A stretch of DNA of 64,000 nt from NCBI RefSeq assembly GCF_000143415.4, contig NW_003314289.1, forward strand, positions 476,561-540,560, given 5' to 3'. Numbering within the stretch: the stretch's first letter is position 1; each line of letters starts with the position of its first letter. The notes beneath the pieces are model-generated. The model searched no databases and had not been told where the DNA came from. It was given only the letters and a program-made list of their open reading frames with translations. Below are positions 12,498 to 22,420 of this stretch, piece after piece. Origin of the DNA: Selaginella moellendorffii. Taxonomy: Eukaryota > Streptophyta > Lycopodiopsida > Selaginellales > Selaginellaceae. The translations under genes were made by a program, and so were the position numbers.

Positions 12498-13968
12498 TCA
12501 TGAAACGCAGTGACACCGCTTAGCCGACGGTAAGCTACCACTTTTCCTATTTCTTCTAAACCTCGCAATGCTCTCCTTGATCATAGGAACTTTGGAATGG
12601 ATTTTTGACCATATCAAGCTCACAGCTCCGTCCGTAAGCGCATTATCATACTCGAAATACCTCTGGACACGCGACAGCGTCTGTCTCATCGTGCTTCTCT
12701 CCTCGCTGCCAATGCTCCGCAACTTTTGGACAAGCCATCCGGGTTGTGTGGCGTCTCGGGCTGACACGAAGACGCAAAACTCCTCGTAATTCACAAAGCC
12801 TTCGAATGGAAGCTGTATGTCATCGCTGACAATCACTGGAATGCACAGGCTCGCGATGGCGTCGTAAAGCCTGCATGAACTGGGAGTGTCTCCCGCCGGA
12901 GTCAAGCAAAACTCGGAGCTTCTCATGCCTCGTGTGGCTTCCGCAAGACCGGCATCGTCTGGAAGTCCTTCCTCGAGCAAAACTTCCGGTTCGTTGTCTA
13001 AGATTTTCCAGAGCTTTTCTCTGACAAGCCCGCTCTGCAGGACGAAAGCGAAAGAAAAGCTATCACACTCAAGAACAGGAAAGTTCTGTTACCCTGTGAC
13101 GATGGCGAGCTCCTCTGAAGTACAGGAGAACAGTCCGGTGTTGATCGTCCGCGATCTTCAAGGGTGGCAGCAAGTGCGTGTGGGGGATTATCACGTCTTT
13201 GATCGGAGAGACCTGGGAGTGCTGGATGATGGTGGAGGAATTCAGCTTGTTCTTGGCGTCCTCCAGGTACCATCCTCCAAAGTCGACCACCAGGAACACC
13301 GCAGTGGAGATTTGCTCGCGGACGTGCCACATAGCCATGGGATCTGGAAGAAGAACAGGAGCTTGGAGAGAGAGAGAGAGCAAAGTTTCGTTTTTACCAG
13401 CGAGAACGAAGACATGGTCGACTCCATTGCTCCGCCTCCACTCGAGACTGCTGGTGACGAGCTCCACCACTCGCCGCTGGCGATCAAAGTCGGAGTTTTT
13501 GGAGCTCCTCTTGCGAAACTCGCCACGGTGGCCACCTCTGAGCTGGATTTGAGCGCTGAGAGCCGCGAAGAATGGCACGAAGACAACGTCCGCGAGCCGG
13601 GAGTCCCACACTCGAACAAAGTTTTCCTTCTTCTTGGAGGGGCTGTCGAGCAGATCGCGCAGGAGCCAAAACTCGGCACTGTGCTGCTTGAGCAGAGGAT
13701 TCGTGGGATACTCGCCGGTGGAGCAGCAGTTCTGGGAGCGGCAGTAGCTCTCGAGGAGGCCATGGTGGAATTCGCGAGGAAGATCGGCGACATAAACTCT
13801 GAGAAGCTGGGATGATTTGGCTTTGGCGATCGAGCAGCTCCTCTGTGTCCAAGCCCTCGGCGAGAAGGAGAAGAGGAAGAATTGGGCGAAGCCGAGCGCG
13901 AGCGAAAGCAAAAAAATTCTGGAGCTCAAGAACCGAGTGAGAAAATCTGGCAGCCTCCTTACCTCCAT
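12498..13968 (-). CDS. GT47 exostosin-like glycosyltransferase
   Basis: This is a Golgi type II membrane glycosyltransferase of the plant exostosin/GT47 class, whose members build xyloglucan, pectin, xylan or arabinan chains; the sugar specificity cannot be read here. Two exons, 13093-13968 and 12498-13034, join in frame (AGG|AGC) to give 470 aa. A short N-terminal tail precedes a signal anchor at about residues 17-36 (FLLSLALGFAQFFLFSF). The stem is followed by exostosin blocks: LRVYVADLPREFHHGL near the front, DVVFVPFFAALS, GVDHVFVLAG, VIIPHTH, VLLYFRGARHRHR and, in exon 2, EFCLTPAGDTPSSCRLYDAI and IPVIVSDDIQLPFE. The start at 13968 places the anchor at the expected distance; an in-frame ATG at 14088 would add 40 residues with no family match. 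It is convergent with the plus-strand locus at 10.7-12.5 kb. No break is seen. Confidence 0.9.
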
Positions 13969-14081
13969 TCCATTCCAAGAAGAGAGGAGAACACTCCTTG
14001 CGGCGGTTACGAGGTTTAATCTCTGTTCTTTGGCTAGCATAAAAGAATTTTTTAAATTGCTTAGTGGAAATACATCCTTAA

Positions 14082-15038
14082 TCACCAATTTTTATATTGT
14101 ATGCAAAGGTCTCCTAGAATAATATATATGACGAAACCTATGATAAACTTCTGGAAAATACTAGTGACTTTTTCTTCTTTGACAATAGGTACTACCTCTT
14201 TTTCCTCAATATCTTGCGGTTTCACTCTAAAATACATTGATTTTAAAGCTTGTGCCGCTGTAAGCCTTTTATCTGGATCCCAAGCGAGCAAACCCTGTAA
14301 CAAATTCACTGCATCCTTATCTTCAATTTTCATAGACCAATCCTTCTCAGGTAGCTTCTTCATCTTGTCCATCACCTTTGCCTCGTCTTCCTCCCAGCTC
14401 AAATTGTAATTTCTATAACCACCAAAAGGCTTCTTTCCCAAGAGTAGCACTGCAAACACCACTCCAGCACCCCACATGTCCACACCTTTCCCAAACTTCT
14501 CAATCTCTTTGGAGATAACTTCGGGAGCCCTGAATCCCAATGATCCAATATGTACGGTTGGTGGAGTTGAGAGCTTCCTCGCACAGCCAAAATCCCCCAA
14601 TTTCACCACAAAGTTGTTGCTATTGAGCTCAAATTTGAGACACTCGGGTAGGATGTCCTGATGCACAACTTCTCGCTCATGCAAGCTTGCCAAACCCACT
14701 AGGAGCTGCCGCATGGTTTCCTTAATCCAACCCACTTTGGAGAGCTTGTAACGCAGTCGCTCATCCTTATTGAATTCCCTGATATCCCATAGGTGCTCGA
14801 GAACTATGTAACCTCCATCTTCTTCCTGGACCATGTCGAGAACTTTCACGACGTTCTCATGCTTGCACTCCCTCATGAGTTCAAACTCTCGGACATAGTC
14901 ATACAATTCATTGTCCACGCTCTTGATTAAAACTTTCTCACCTTCTTGATCACAGGCCACTCTCAGCACACAACCCAGCTTGCCAACCTTTTGCTCGTCA
15001 TTGCAAAAACTATATTTCCCCAGTACCTTCGACTCCAT
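14082..15038 (-). CDS. Atypical protein kinase with C-terminal membrane anchor
   Basis: A single-exon kinase-like protein of about 318 aa if ATG 15038 (MESKVLGKYS) is used; an in-frame ATG at 15086 would overlap the TATA-like box. The fold is clearly a protein kinase: a VLIKS lysine near residue 39, DFG at 148-150 and APE near 170. The catalytic loop is unusual: HQDILPEC replaces HRDLKPEN, so the Asp stays but the Arg, the Lys after it and the metal-binding Asn are replaced by Gln, Leu and Cys. The glycine loop is also poor. After the kinase domain a charged linker leads to a hydrophobic helix near the end (FIIGFVIYIILGDLC) with only a few residues after it, as in a tail-anchored protein. It may be a pseudokinase or a weak kinase. 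The general outline resembles CDPK/CaMK-like or Ser/Thr kinases, but I could not place a subfamily. Confidence 0.8.
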   Translation of the reverse strand: MESKVLGKYSFCNDEQKVGKLGCVLRVACDQEGEKVLIKSVDNELYDYVREFELMRECKHENVVKVLDMVQEEDGGYIVLEHLWDIREFNKDERLRYKLSKVGWIKETMRQLLVGLASLHEREVVHQDILPECLKFELNSNNFVVKLGDFGCARKLSTPPTVHIGSLGFRAPEVISKEIEKFGKGVDMWGAGVVFAVLLLGKKPFGGYRNYNLSWEEDEAKVMDKMKKLPEKDWSMKIEDKDAVNLLQGLLAWDPDKRLTAAQALKSMYFRVKPQDIEEKEVVPIVKEEKVTSIFQKFIIGFVIYIILGDLCIQYKNW

Positions 15039-15070
15039 GACAGAAGCCCTAGCTTGATTCCTAAACACTA

Positions 15071-15080
15071 CTTTATATAG
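15071..15080 (-). promoter_or_regulatory. TATA-like box of the atypical kinase gene
   Basis: On the minus strand this reads CTATATAAAG, 33-42 bases upstream of ATG 15038. This spacing would give a very short 5' UTR and argues against the upstream in-frame ATG at 15086. Confidence 0.5.
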
Positions 15081-15294
15081 TTTCAACTCAAAAGGTTTTC
15101 TATCCTTTTCCTAATTCAGCTAGCTGAAAATATTTAGAAAATAAAGATTGAGGGTTTAGCTACCCTGACACAAACACACTCAAGGGTGCAAATTCCAATA
15201 AGTTATGGTCACAAATCCTATCGCTCTTCCCACTTCGCTGGCTTTGATAACAGCTGCGTATCCATTGTAGCATGGGAGAACTTTGGGCTTGATC

Positions 15295-15453
15295 GATTAA
15301 AGTCGCAGTGTTTCTACTCCAGAATTATCATCGACCAAGTCGCAGTGTTCTTACATTTCAAAGAAGTACCGAAGAAGGAAAGAGAAAATGCACTTTGTCA
15401 AGTACCAGATGATTAGATTGCCTGCTTCGAACTATCGCTATGTGTGATTTCAT
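15295..15453 (-). repeat. Inverted duplicated segment, right copy
   Basis: The reverse complement matches 11945-12086 (see that entry). The neighbouring bases to about 15880 show no recognisable gene. Confidence 0.75.
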
Positions 15454-15884
15454 TACTTAGACTGCGAGCTTGCACAACTCACAGTCGCTTCTAAGCACCT
15501 GGCGCGAGCCACAAGAGAAAGAGTTATAGAAACGAAAGAACATCCAAAGAAGACACACCATGAAGAAGCCAAATGTCCGATAACAGCAGTTACTTGTTCT
15601 AGCCTTGAAAGAAGATGGCGACGTAGAGAATCGTTTACGAAGGTTCGCTGTTGAAGAATACACAAAACAGGAGAAAGGAAGTCAGTACCATTTCTTTCTC
15701 TTGTCCGGAATGCCCCGATGCTTGGAGCCTCTAGCGGCGAGAACCACCAGACTGGATCGAGCTTCTCGACAAGGAAAATCGAGCTATAAGTAGCATGAGT
15801 TCTCTAGCAACAATGTTTACGTTGAAAGAGAACCTTTTTTATATTTTACCTGTGGATCACGGCCAATACCAGCAGCAGCAGCTA

Positions 15885-16373
15885 CGTGCTCAGAGTGTAA
15901 GCTGCTGACTTCCATGCGCAAGAATCGTTGGTTCATCTCTACGTGATGGACCCTACGTGAGGGTTCTCACTTGAAGCTCATCAAGGCAAAGAGCTCGTGA
16001 TTCACTGCCGGGATGTGGCCAACTGGGACACTGAGCCCAAGATACGAATGCTTTTGCGGGAGTTTTAATCACTTATCTATTTTGATGGTTTAATCTTCCT
16101 TACATCTGTGCGAAAGTGTTGCCGCGAGAAGCAATAGTGTTATAACCTCTCAGATAAAAACTCCTATTGTTTCTAACAGGTATGACGGTCTCGCTTCCGT
16201 GCAAAGCCGCCAGCGAGCGGCCTTTCTTTACCGCGCAGCAAGCCACGGACGAGCAGGGGAGGTTCTCTCTCAACATTCCATCGCAAATCTCCGTCTCAGG
16301 CGATGATTCAAGCCCTGTGCTGCGAGCGTCGCAGCCGGGCATAACAATCATGGAACATTGCCGGATTAAATAG
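15885..16373 (+). pseudogene. Possible Ole e 1-like domain fragment
   Basis: After an acceptor-like TTTCTAACAG at about 16152-16161 comes GMTVSLPCKAASERPF and then ATDEQGRFSLNIPSQI. This has the shape of the pollen Ole e 1 / proline-rich extracellular domain: an early V-x-L-x-C strand followed by T-D-x-x-G-x-F. Upstream, about 15985-16070 reads HCRDVANWDTEP before a stop and may be another scrap. I see no signal peptide and no complete domain (only one of the usual cysteines), so this is a fragment or one exon of a broken gene. Confidence in the family is low. Confidence 0.3.
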
Positions 16374-16465
16374 AAATAAAAAGAGTTAAAATAAAGGTTC
16401 ACTATAAATGGCAAAAGGTGGCGGAGAAAACGTTGTGAAATATGCATTTGGATCTTGCGAAGCTT

Positions 16466-17921
16466 CTAGCGAATTATTTTCTTCGTCAAGCTCCTGGTCC
16501 CATTGTTCGCTACTCCCTTGATCCCCAAGATCTGGGTGACCACGTTGTAGATCTCCACATTGACGAACGCTTCCACCTGTTTGCCTCTCGCGAACCTCGG
16601 CCCCGCCGCGAAGAACACCGCCCTCATGGACGCGAGAGTGTTGTCATAGCCGTGCGCGCCACCGCAGTCCGGCCCGCTCGGCCGCTTCACCACCACCTTG
16701 TATCCCTCGGCCACCATCCCGATGATCGGCGAGATCCTGTCACTGCCCGAGTAGTGCAGCCGCGCTGGCAGCTCCTCCCGGACGAACACCTTCAGGAACT
16801 TCCCATTCGCGACTTTGCCGGAAGCAAGCGCAGCGTTGAGCGCCGCCACAATCCTCTTGAGCTTCTTCGCGGCGAGGCGAGCCGGGGGGCGGATCGCCAG
16901 CACCGGGGTGACGCTCTCGATCCACTCCGCCGGGAGTTTGGTGTTGGCCGCGGCCGAGAGCTCGTCCAGGGAGATGATCTTGGTGTCGCACGTCCCCACG
17001 AAGCCATGGTCGCTCACCATGATCACGTTCACGTCCTGGAGGATCTTCCGCCGCTCGAGACCGTCGAGCAGCCTTCCAAGCACGGCGTCCACTCTGGTGA
17101 CGGCGTCGCTGATCTCTGGCGAGTCCGGGCCGACAGTGTGAGCTTCCGCGTCGGGGTCCTCGATGTAAACCGCGATCAAGCTCGGCCTCTGTGCTTCCGG
17201 TAAATCCACCCAGCTCAGGACAGTATCGATGCGGGTGGCGAAAGGAACGGACTCGTTGTAGCGGTGACAGTAAGCCGGAGGACACGTCCATTTGCCTTTG
17301 GCCACCTCGGAACCCGGCCAGAAGTAAGTTGCTGCTTTGAGGCCATGGTTGACAACTGTTTCCCACATAGGCTCGCCGAGCCACCACTTTGGATTTGTAT
17401 CGTTCTTCATGAAGAAGGTTTTTCTTGAGGCGTCGGTGGGGTCTCGAAAGGAGTTCAAGATAATACCGTGCCAAGCAGGATAGAGACCTGCCACCATTTA
17501 AACAAGGCTGAGAAGAGAAAATAAAGGCTTTCATACCAGTTGCGATGGAGTAGTGGTTCGGGAATGTAATGCTCGGGTACACTGGCAACATCCCAGGATA
17601 GGCCTCGGTTCCATCTCTCTTCAAACGATCAATGTTGGGAGTTGCAACCTTCCACTGGTAACCCCATCTAAAACCGTCTGCAGAGAGCAGGATCACAAGT
17701 GGTTGCTTCAAAATCTTGAGCGAGTGCGAGACAGTAGAGCGCGAATCAACTCGCATTGCAGATTTGTGGCATGAAGAGAGCGAGACTGAGAGGAGTACGA
17801 CTGCCACTGCAAGAACAAGGAAAAGGACTGCGCCAACGTAAATGGTATAACTAGCCTTTATCGAAGTTCTTCCCTGCCGCTCGTTCTTCAAATCCGTCAC
17901 AGCGCCTCCGTCATTCTTCAT
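16466..17921 (-). CDS. ENPP-family phosphodiesterase/nucleotide pyrophosphatase, copy 1
   Basis: This is a type I phosphodiesterase/nucleotide pyrophosphatase of the alkaline phosphatase superfamily; such enzymes hydrolyse nucleotide or related phosphodiester bonds with two metals, usually outside the cytosol. Two exons, 17537-17921 and 16466-17487, join in frame (ACTG|GT) to 468 aa. A cytosolic N terminus precedes a membrane anchor at ~26-48, so it is predicted to be a type II membrane protein. Metal ligand Asp82 lies in LLSADGFRW and the nucleophile Thr119 in SITFPNHYS. Other metal-site blocks are EDPDAEAHTVGP, MVSDHGFVG and GGAHGYDN. A near neighbour at 18214-19740 is a paralogue with the same intron position, so this is a tandem pair. 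The substrate is unknown. The second exon is markedly GC-rich. Confidence 0.92.
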
Positions 17922-18213
17922 AGCGGCAAGCTACGAGCGAGAATCACGCCTGTTCGAGGAAAAAAGAACGCAAACAAATAACACAGCAGTAGGCGACAGA
18001 AATGAAGACTATACCTTCGAGAGGAGAACTCAAGAGGACTCGAAACTCTGTCTGACAAAAAAATCGTGCTTGAAGCACTCGAGAATGAATCTTAAAAGAT
18101 GTCACTTTACAAGCACTATTGCCCGTGCACTTATTCACCGTTTACTCTGCAGTGGAAAACATGTTAGCTAGAGATTAGTAGCACAATAGAAGAAACTCAC
18201 CATGGTTAGAGGG

Positions 18214-19740
18214 CTACTTAGAGAGGAGGATACTCTGGGGAAAAGCTGTCGTTCCGTTGTTACTGGTCCCGTTGATCCCGAGAATAGTTGCAATCACGTT
18301 GTACACCTCCACGTTAACGAAAGACGGCACTTTCTTTCCCCTGGCAAACTGCGGCCCATGCCCGATGAAAATCGTCCTCATCGAAACCAAAAGATTGTCG
18401 TAGCCGTGAGCGCCTCCACACTCTGTGTGAGTCTTCCTGGGACGTGTCAACTCGACTTTGTAGCCTTCTTCCACCATCCCAATAATCGGCTGGATCCTCT
18501 CACTCGAGGAGTAGTGCAACCTCGAAGGTAGATCTTCTTTCAAATAAACTTGCAGGAACTCCCCGTTCGCCACACTACCAGAGGCCAGCCCCTGCTTCAT
18601 CTTCTCCACCACGACCTTTGCGTCGACGTCGAGAGGCGGAGTGATTGCGAGCACCGGACTTGTCGAATCCACCCACTCCTTTGGAATTTGGATCCAGCGT
18701 TCCAAGTCTTCCAAGAAGATCAGCTTTTTATCGCAAGTTCCAACCATGCCATGGTCGCCAACCATGATAATCGTCACCTCTTCCAGGATGTTACGTTTCT
18801 CAAGGCCTTCCAGCAGCCTTCCTATCATCGAATCCACCCTGGTGATGGCAGCGCTGATCTGAGGTGCATCCGGTCCTACTTGGTGGCCTTCTTCATCCGG
18901 TTCTTCGAAGTAGAGTCCGATGAAACTTGGCCGCTGTGGAAGATCAAGGTATCCCAGAACAGCGTCCACTCTCACCTCGAATGGAACCGACTTATTGTAG
19001 CTCGGACAAATCTCGGGACGACAAGGCCACGACTTTCTCACCACCTGTGATCCCGGCCAGAAGTAGACAGCCGCCTCAAGCCCGTTCTTCACGACTGTTT
19101 CCCAGATTGGCTCGCCAATCCACCACTTCGCGTTGAGATTGCCCATGAAGAACGTCTCGTTGCTCGAGCGAACGGGGTCGCGAAAATAGTTCGCGACGAT
19201 TCCATGCCAAGCGGGATATAGACCTGGAAGAGCAGCCAAAGTCTATAAGATACTCCCACGAAGAAAACATCTCTAAGAAACGAATGGAAGGAAAGAAAGA
19301 AAGAAAAGCTTACCAGTAGCTATGGAATAGTGATTCGGGAATGTGACGCTGGGATACACTGGAATCATCCCAGGGAACGCTTCGGTACCATTGGAAATGA
19401 GGCGATCGATGTTTGGAGTCGGGACTTTCCACTGGTATCCCCATCGAAAACCATCCGAGGAGATCAAAATCACCAGCGGCTTGTCGAGAACCCTGAGCGG
19501 CCTCGAAATCTCGGACGAGGAAGCCGATCTGTGCTGCGTGGAGAGGACGACCACGAATGCGAGCACCAGAGCAGCCATGACGCCGAGCGATCCAGCCGCG
19601 AAGCAAATGCAGCGCGCGAACCTGGATCCGAGAGCTTGCAGCTGGAAGTCTGGAGCTACCAGCGGCTCCACCTCGTCGGAATGCGCTCCTCCACCTCCAC
19701 ATTGCTGCGCCTCCTCGCCCTTGCTCTTGCCGTCCTCCAT
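18214..19740 (-). CDS. ENPP-family phosphodiesterase/nucleotide pyrophosphatase, copy 2
   Basis: This is a tandem paralogue of the gene just downstream, with the same role and layout. Exons 19314-19740 and 18214-19223 close to 478 aa; the intron sits at the identical codon (ATG-less IATG|GLYPAW). The N-terminal cytosolic tail is longer and glycine-rich, then an anchor lies at ~47-66. Active-site residues are kept: Asp96 in LISSDGFRW, Thr133 in SVTFPNHYS, then EEPDEEGHQVGP, MVGDHGMVG and GGAHGYDN. Both paralogues therefore look catalytically competent. The cytosolic tails of the two differ most, which suggests different trafficking or regulation (inference). The region between the pair, 17922-18213, shows no further gene. 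Confidence 0.92.
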
Positions 19741-19756
19741 TGTCGTGAAGACCTAA

Positions 19757-20345
19757 AATATTCGGGGGCCTTTGGTCGAATATCCTTGTAATGGATATGC
19801 CTTATGCTTATATTATTAAATTTATAAAATAGATTTAAGTTTTAGATTTTAAATGCTAACCATAGATGTCTTCTCTAGTTCTTGTAAAAGTTGTTTTTCT
19901 TGTTTGTACTATGTGATATCTCTTGAATGTTTTTTAGATAATAATTATATATGTGCTCCATCATTCCTTATTTGTGTGTTGTGGTTGCTTGAGAAATGTA
20001 TATACTAATGTATTTTGTCCTTCATGTATCTCATTTATTCATTCATATATTATTTACAAACTCTTGCAGCACCCTCTAAAAGACCGATGGGTTTAAATAT
20101 GCTGCAATGACAATTGTTGTGACTATTTGTTGTCCAATCTCATTGGCATATATGCTTCAAATATATATTCACAGTAGAAGATAGTACTTAATTTGTTTTA
20201 TATTAAAAACTAAATTGATGTTTCTGCTATGCTCAGAAGAGTTTAGGGAGGAACCCAAGAAAAGATAGAGAGTGGGGATAGAACTCGAATTGGTTTCACC
20301 AATAGTCTAATGCCTCCAGACCAAAAACATGTATTATTTGTATCT
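19757..20345. other. AT-rich spacer
   Basis: AT-rich DNA between the ENPP pair and the secreted 8-Cys protein. I see no coding sequence or transposon domain. Confidence 0.6.
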
Positions 20346-20693
20346 TTAGCCATAAGTACAACAGTAGAGGGTGCCATTAACATTCTTTACTTTCGAGTTA
20401 ATCTCAACCTCTTTGTTTTCTCCGTCATAGCAGTAGAATGCGTATTGATGTCCAAGATCAAAATCACATGACTTAATGTTGGAATCACACCACTCTAATG
20501 TAACTTGTGAAGGCACCCTTTCACCCTCCAAATTCTTGCAACCGGCATTGATTACTATAGGATTGTCACCTTGCGTGATAGTAGCACGTATATCACAAGT
20601 ATCCAGCCAGAGGCCAGTACAAATTCTGCGCAAGAAACACTCGTGACAAGAAAGAAATGATACCAATACAACAATTAACCATAAGCCTCTCAT
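20346..20693 (-). CDS. Small secreted 8-cysteine protein, family not recognised
   Basis: A single-exon protein of 115 aa. Residues 1 to about 19 form a signal peptide (MRGLWLIVVLVSFLSCHEC). The mature part has eight cysteines, at 25, 33, 52, 69, 76, 88, 111 and 112, the last two adjacent near the C terminus, and one N-glycosylation site (NGT, 106). Eight cysteines in about 95 residues predict four disulfides and an extracellular role. It has some look of a small beta-rich lectin-like or antimicrobial protein, but I recognise no family and claim no function. A TATA-like box lies 60 bp upstream, which supports a real gene. Confidence 0.65.
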   Translation of the reverse strand: MRGLWLIVVLVSFLSCHECFLRRICTGLWLDTCDIRATITQGDNPIVINAGCKNLEGERVPSQVTLEWCDSNIKSCDFDLGHQYAFYCYDGENKEVEINSKVKNVNGTLYCCTYG

Positions 20694-20752
20694 ATTAATA
20701 GTGTAGCCTGAACTACAGTTGGATTATTGATAGAATAGGATGTAAACTGAGC

Positions 20753-20762
20753 ATTTATAAAT
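20753..20762 (-). promoter_or_regulatory. TATA-like box of the 8-Cys protein gene
   Basis: ATTTATAAAT, 60 bases upstream of ATG 20693; good spacing for a 30-base 5' UTR. Confidence 0.55.
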
Positions 20763-20903
20763 CTCTACTTCTACACTGTTTTTACACACCAAAACTGCCA
20801 TTTGTCAAAAACATCTACAACAATGCCTCATGGCGTTTATAACAATAAGAATTATTATAATCCAATCTTCACACACTTGTTATATTTTGACGTTTCGATG
20901 GAA

Positions 20904-22351
20904 TTAAGTTCCGCGTTTTGGAATCGTAATCTTTCCACCCGACGTGTTAATGAGAGCCCGAAACTGGTCCATCGCCGCCGTCTCCCTTTCCTCCACAACC
21001 GAGAGCTTCTTCTGGAGCGCTTCGACTTTCACATTAGCTCTCTTTTCTCTTCGAGCACGCTCTCTCGCAAGCCTTGACAAATCCAAAAAACAAATCAATC
21101 AGAACAAAGATTGAGAACAGAAAAACAAAGAGAGAAAAAAATACTTACATCATCTTGAAATCGTCTCCACCTCCCATCAAGTCCGTCTCTCGCATTGGCT
21201 CCGGACTCAAATCGCGGTTCCTGTTCTTCTCTCTTTGGATGGCTTTCTTCTCCAAGAGCCTGTCCTTGCCGGTTGCCTTGGGCAAAAGCTCGTCCATTAC
21301 AAGCTCGTGTTCCTTAACGAACTTCTTCTGCTCTGCCTTTTCCTTCTTCCTCTTTTGCAGCCTCTCATCCTCCTCGTCCACTGTAAGTCATGCTTTAGCA
21401 GGAAAACGTGAAAAGAAAACTCGTTCTTGCCTTGATTGTCGTCTCCTATATTCCACTTGTGATTCGTTCTTTTCGCCGCTTTGATACCTTGGTAGTACTT
21501 GTCAGCGAGTTTGCCAGAGTTCCAAGCGTCTGCAAAACTTGAGAAGAGCTTCCGGGTCTCCTCCGCCGATAAGCTCGAGAAGTAAAGGCCGCGGTTCTCT
21601 TTCAGCCATGTCGCAAACTCGGGGTTTTTTGCGTAGTAATCGTCCATTGTGATCGTCTCGACCTGCATTGAACAACAAAGAGATATGAGAGCAAACGATC
21701 GGCAGAAAAATCCTCTGGACTCACTTTCTTAGCTCGTTGATCATCAGACTTTGCTGAGGCCTTGTGATCTGGAAGAAAGAAAACCAATGGTCACTAGGAG
21801 AGAAAAAGAAAGGCGAGGAGAAAGAGAAAAACTTACCTTTGAGAATCCTCTTGGCTTCTTTCAGTAGCTTCTTCTTCTTTCTTCTCTCGGATTCGCTCTC
21901 ACTGCTGCTCTCATCGTCACTGCTGCTATAGTCATGGCGTTTGCTCCTTTTCCTTCGTCTTTCGCCCCTCTCCTCCTCGCTTCTCCTTATCTTCCTCCTC
22001 TTCTTCTTCTTCTCCTCCTCACTATCATCGTCTCTTACTCTCTTCCCATCCTTCTCATCGTCGCTGGTACTGCTGTGATGTCTCCTCCTTGATCTCTTCT
22101 TTCGATCTTTCCTCCTGTTTTTCCTCCCACCATCGCTCTCGCTATCGTTGTCGCTGCTACTGCCGCTGCTAGAATGCCTTGCTGATTTTCTCCGGTGCTT
22201 ACGCTTCTCGTCCTTGTGCCTCCTCTTCCGCCTGGATTCCTCGTCCTCGCTGCTGTAATCTGCCAAGAAACCCTCGAATCCAATGCCGGCACTGACCAGA
22301 GACCATACCTGACGAGCTCGGCGAAGAATCGGATTCCTTGCGCGCATCCAT
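20904..22351 (-). CDS. SCI1-like (style cell-cycle inhibitor 1 family) nuclear protein
   Basis: Six exons close to 380 aa: 22309-22351, 21837-22259, 21725-21768, 21431-21662, 21149-21380, 20904-21072. The protein begins MDARKESDSSPSSSDYSSED and continues with a long Arg/Lys/Ser/Asp/Glu-rich segment (~20-155), typical of nuclear speckle and splicing-associated proteins. Then comes the conserved block MDDYYAKNPEFATWLKE with AWNSGKLADKYYQGI and HKWNIG (~175-245), which matches plant SCI1. A basic coiled-coil C terminus follows, with MGGGDDFKMM and a short conserved end. In tobacco SCI1 limits cell proliferation in pistils; here function is only inferred. The intron at 21381-21430 is GC-AG (CAAG|GCAAGA), required by frame. 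A truncated remnant of the same gene lies at 28205-28445. The start is only about 70 bp from the PPR-like copy on the other strand. Confidence 0.85.
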
Positions 22352-22420
22352 CCAAGATTAGGGTTCTTTGCAAATCTAGGGTTTTTCAAAATGTAGCCTG
22401 AAAAGGGTAAAAGCTCGGGA
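22352..22420. promoter_or_regulatory. Very short divergent promoter with telo-box motifs (block A)
   Basis: Only about 70 bp separates the SCI1-like start (minus) from the PPR-like start region (plus). Read on the minus strand it contains AAAACCCTAGATTT and GAACCCTAATC, matching the plant telo-box AAACCCTA, common in promoters of growth and ribosome-related genes. The same pair of motifs precedes the intact PPR gene at 28434-28465. Confidence 0.5.

Larger units (their letters stand above)
10720..12523 (+). pseudogene. Unidentified multi-exon locus, probably decayed, interrupted by assembly gap
   Basis: I do not recognise a family. A GC-rich stretch opens at ATG 10720 (MAREPLPLLPIRDPNLRRC) and can be followed through exon-like pieces: 10720-10806, about 11053-11110 (EKYWQRNHDAQISKLFQ) and about 11211-11420 (GLCESVLPDSPWNTG, then AFSFENELLEERALLLEASE). 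The last two stretches are in one frame but separated by a TAG near 11311, so either a very short intron or a nonsense change lies there. The N gap follows. Beyond it, short exon-like pieces occur at about 11937-11990 and 12320-12402 with possible splice sites, but I cannot join them into a closed frame. A segment at 11945-12086 has an inverted relative at 15295-15453. It could be a real gene spoilt by the gap rather than a pseudogene. Confidence 0.35.

Noticed and set aside
12886-13815. 309-codon plus-strand frame across the GT47 gene
   Set aside because: It is antisense to the GT47 exon, which has clear family blocks; the frame is a by-product of GC-rich codon use.
14082-15086. Start of the atypical kinase at 15086
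   Set aside because: That ATG is upstream of the TATA-like box at 15071-15080; ATG 15038 fits better.
16442-17203. 253-codon plus-strand frame
   Set aside because: Antisense of the ENPP exon 2; no family resemblance.
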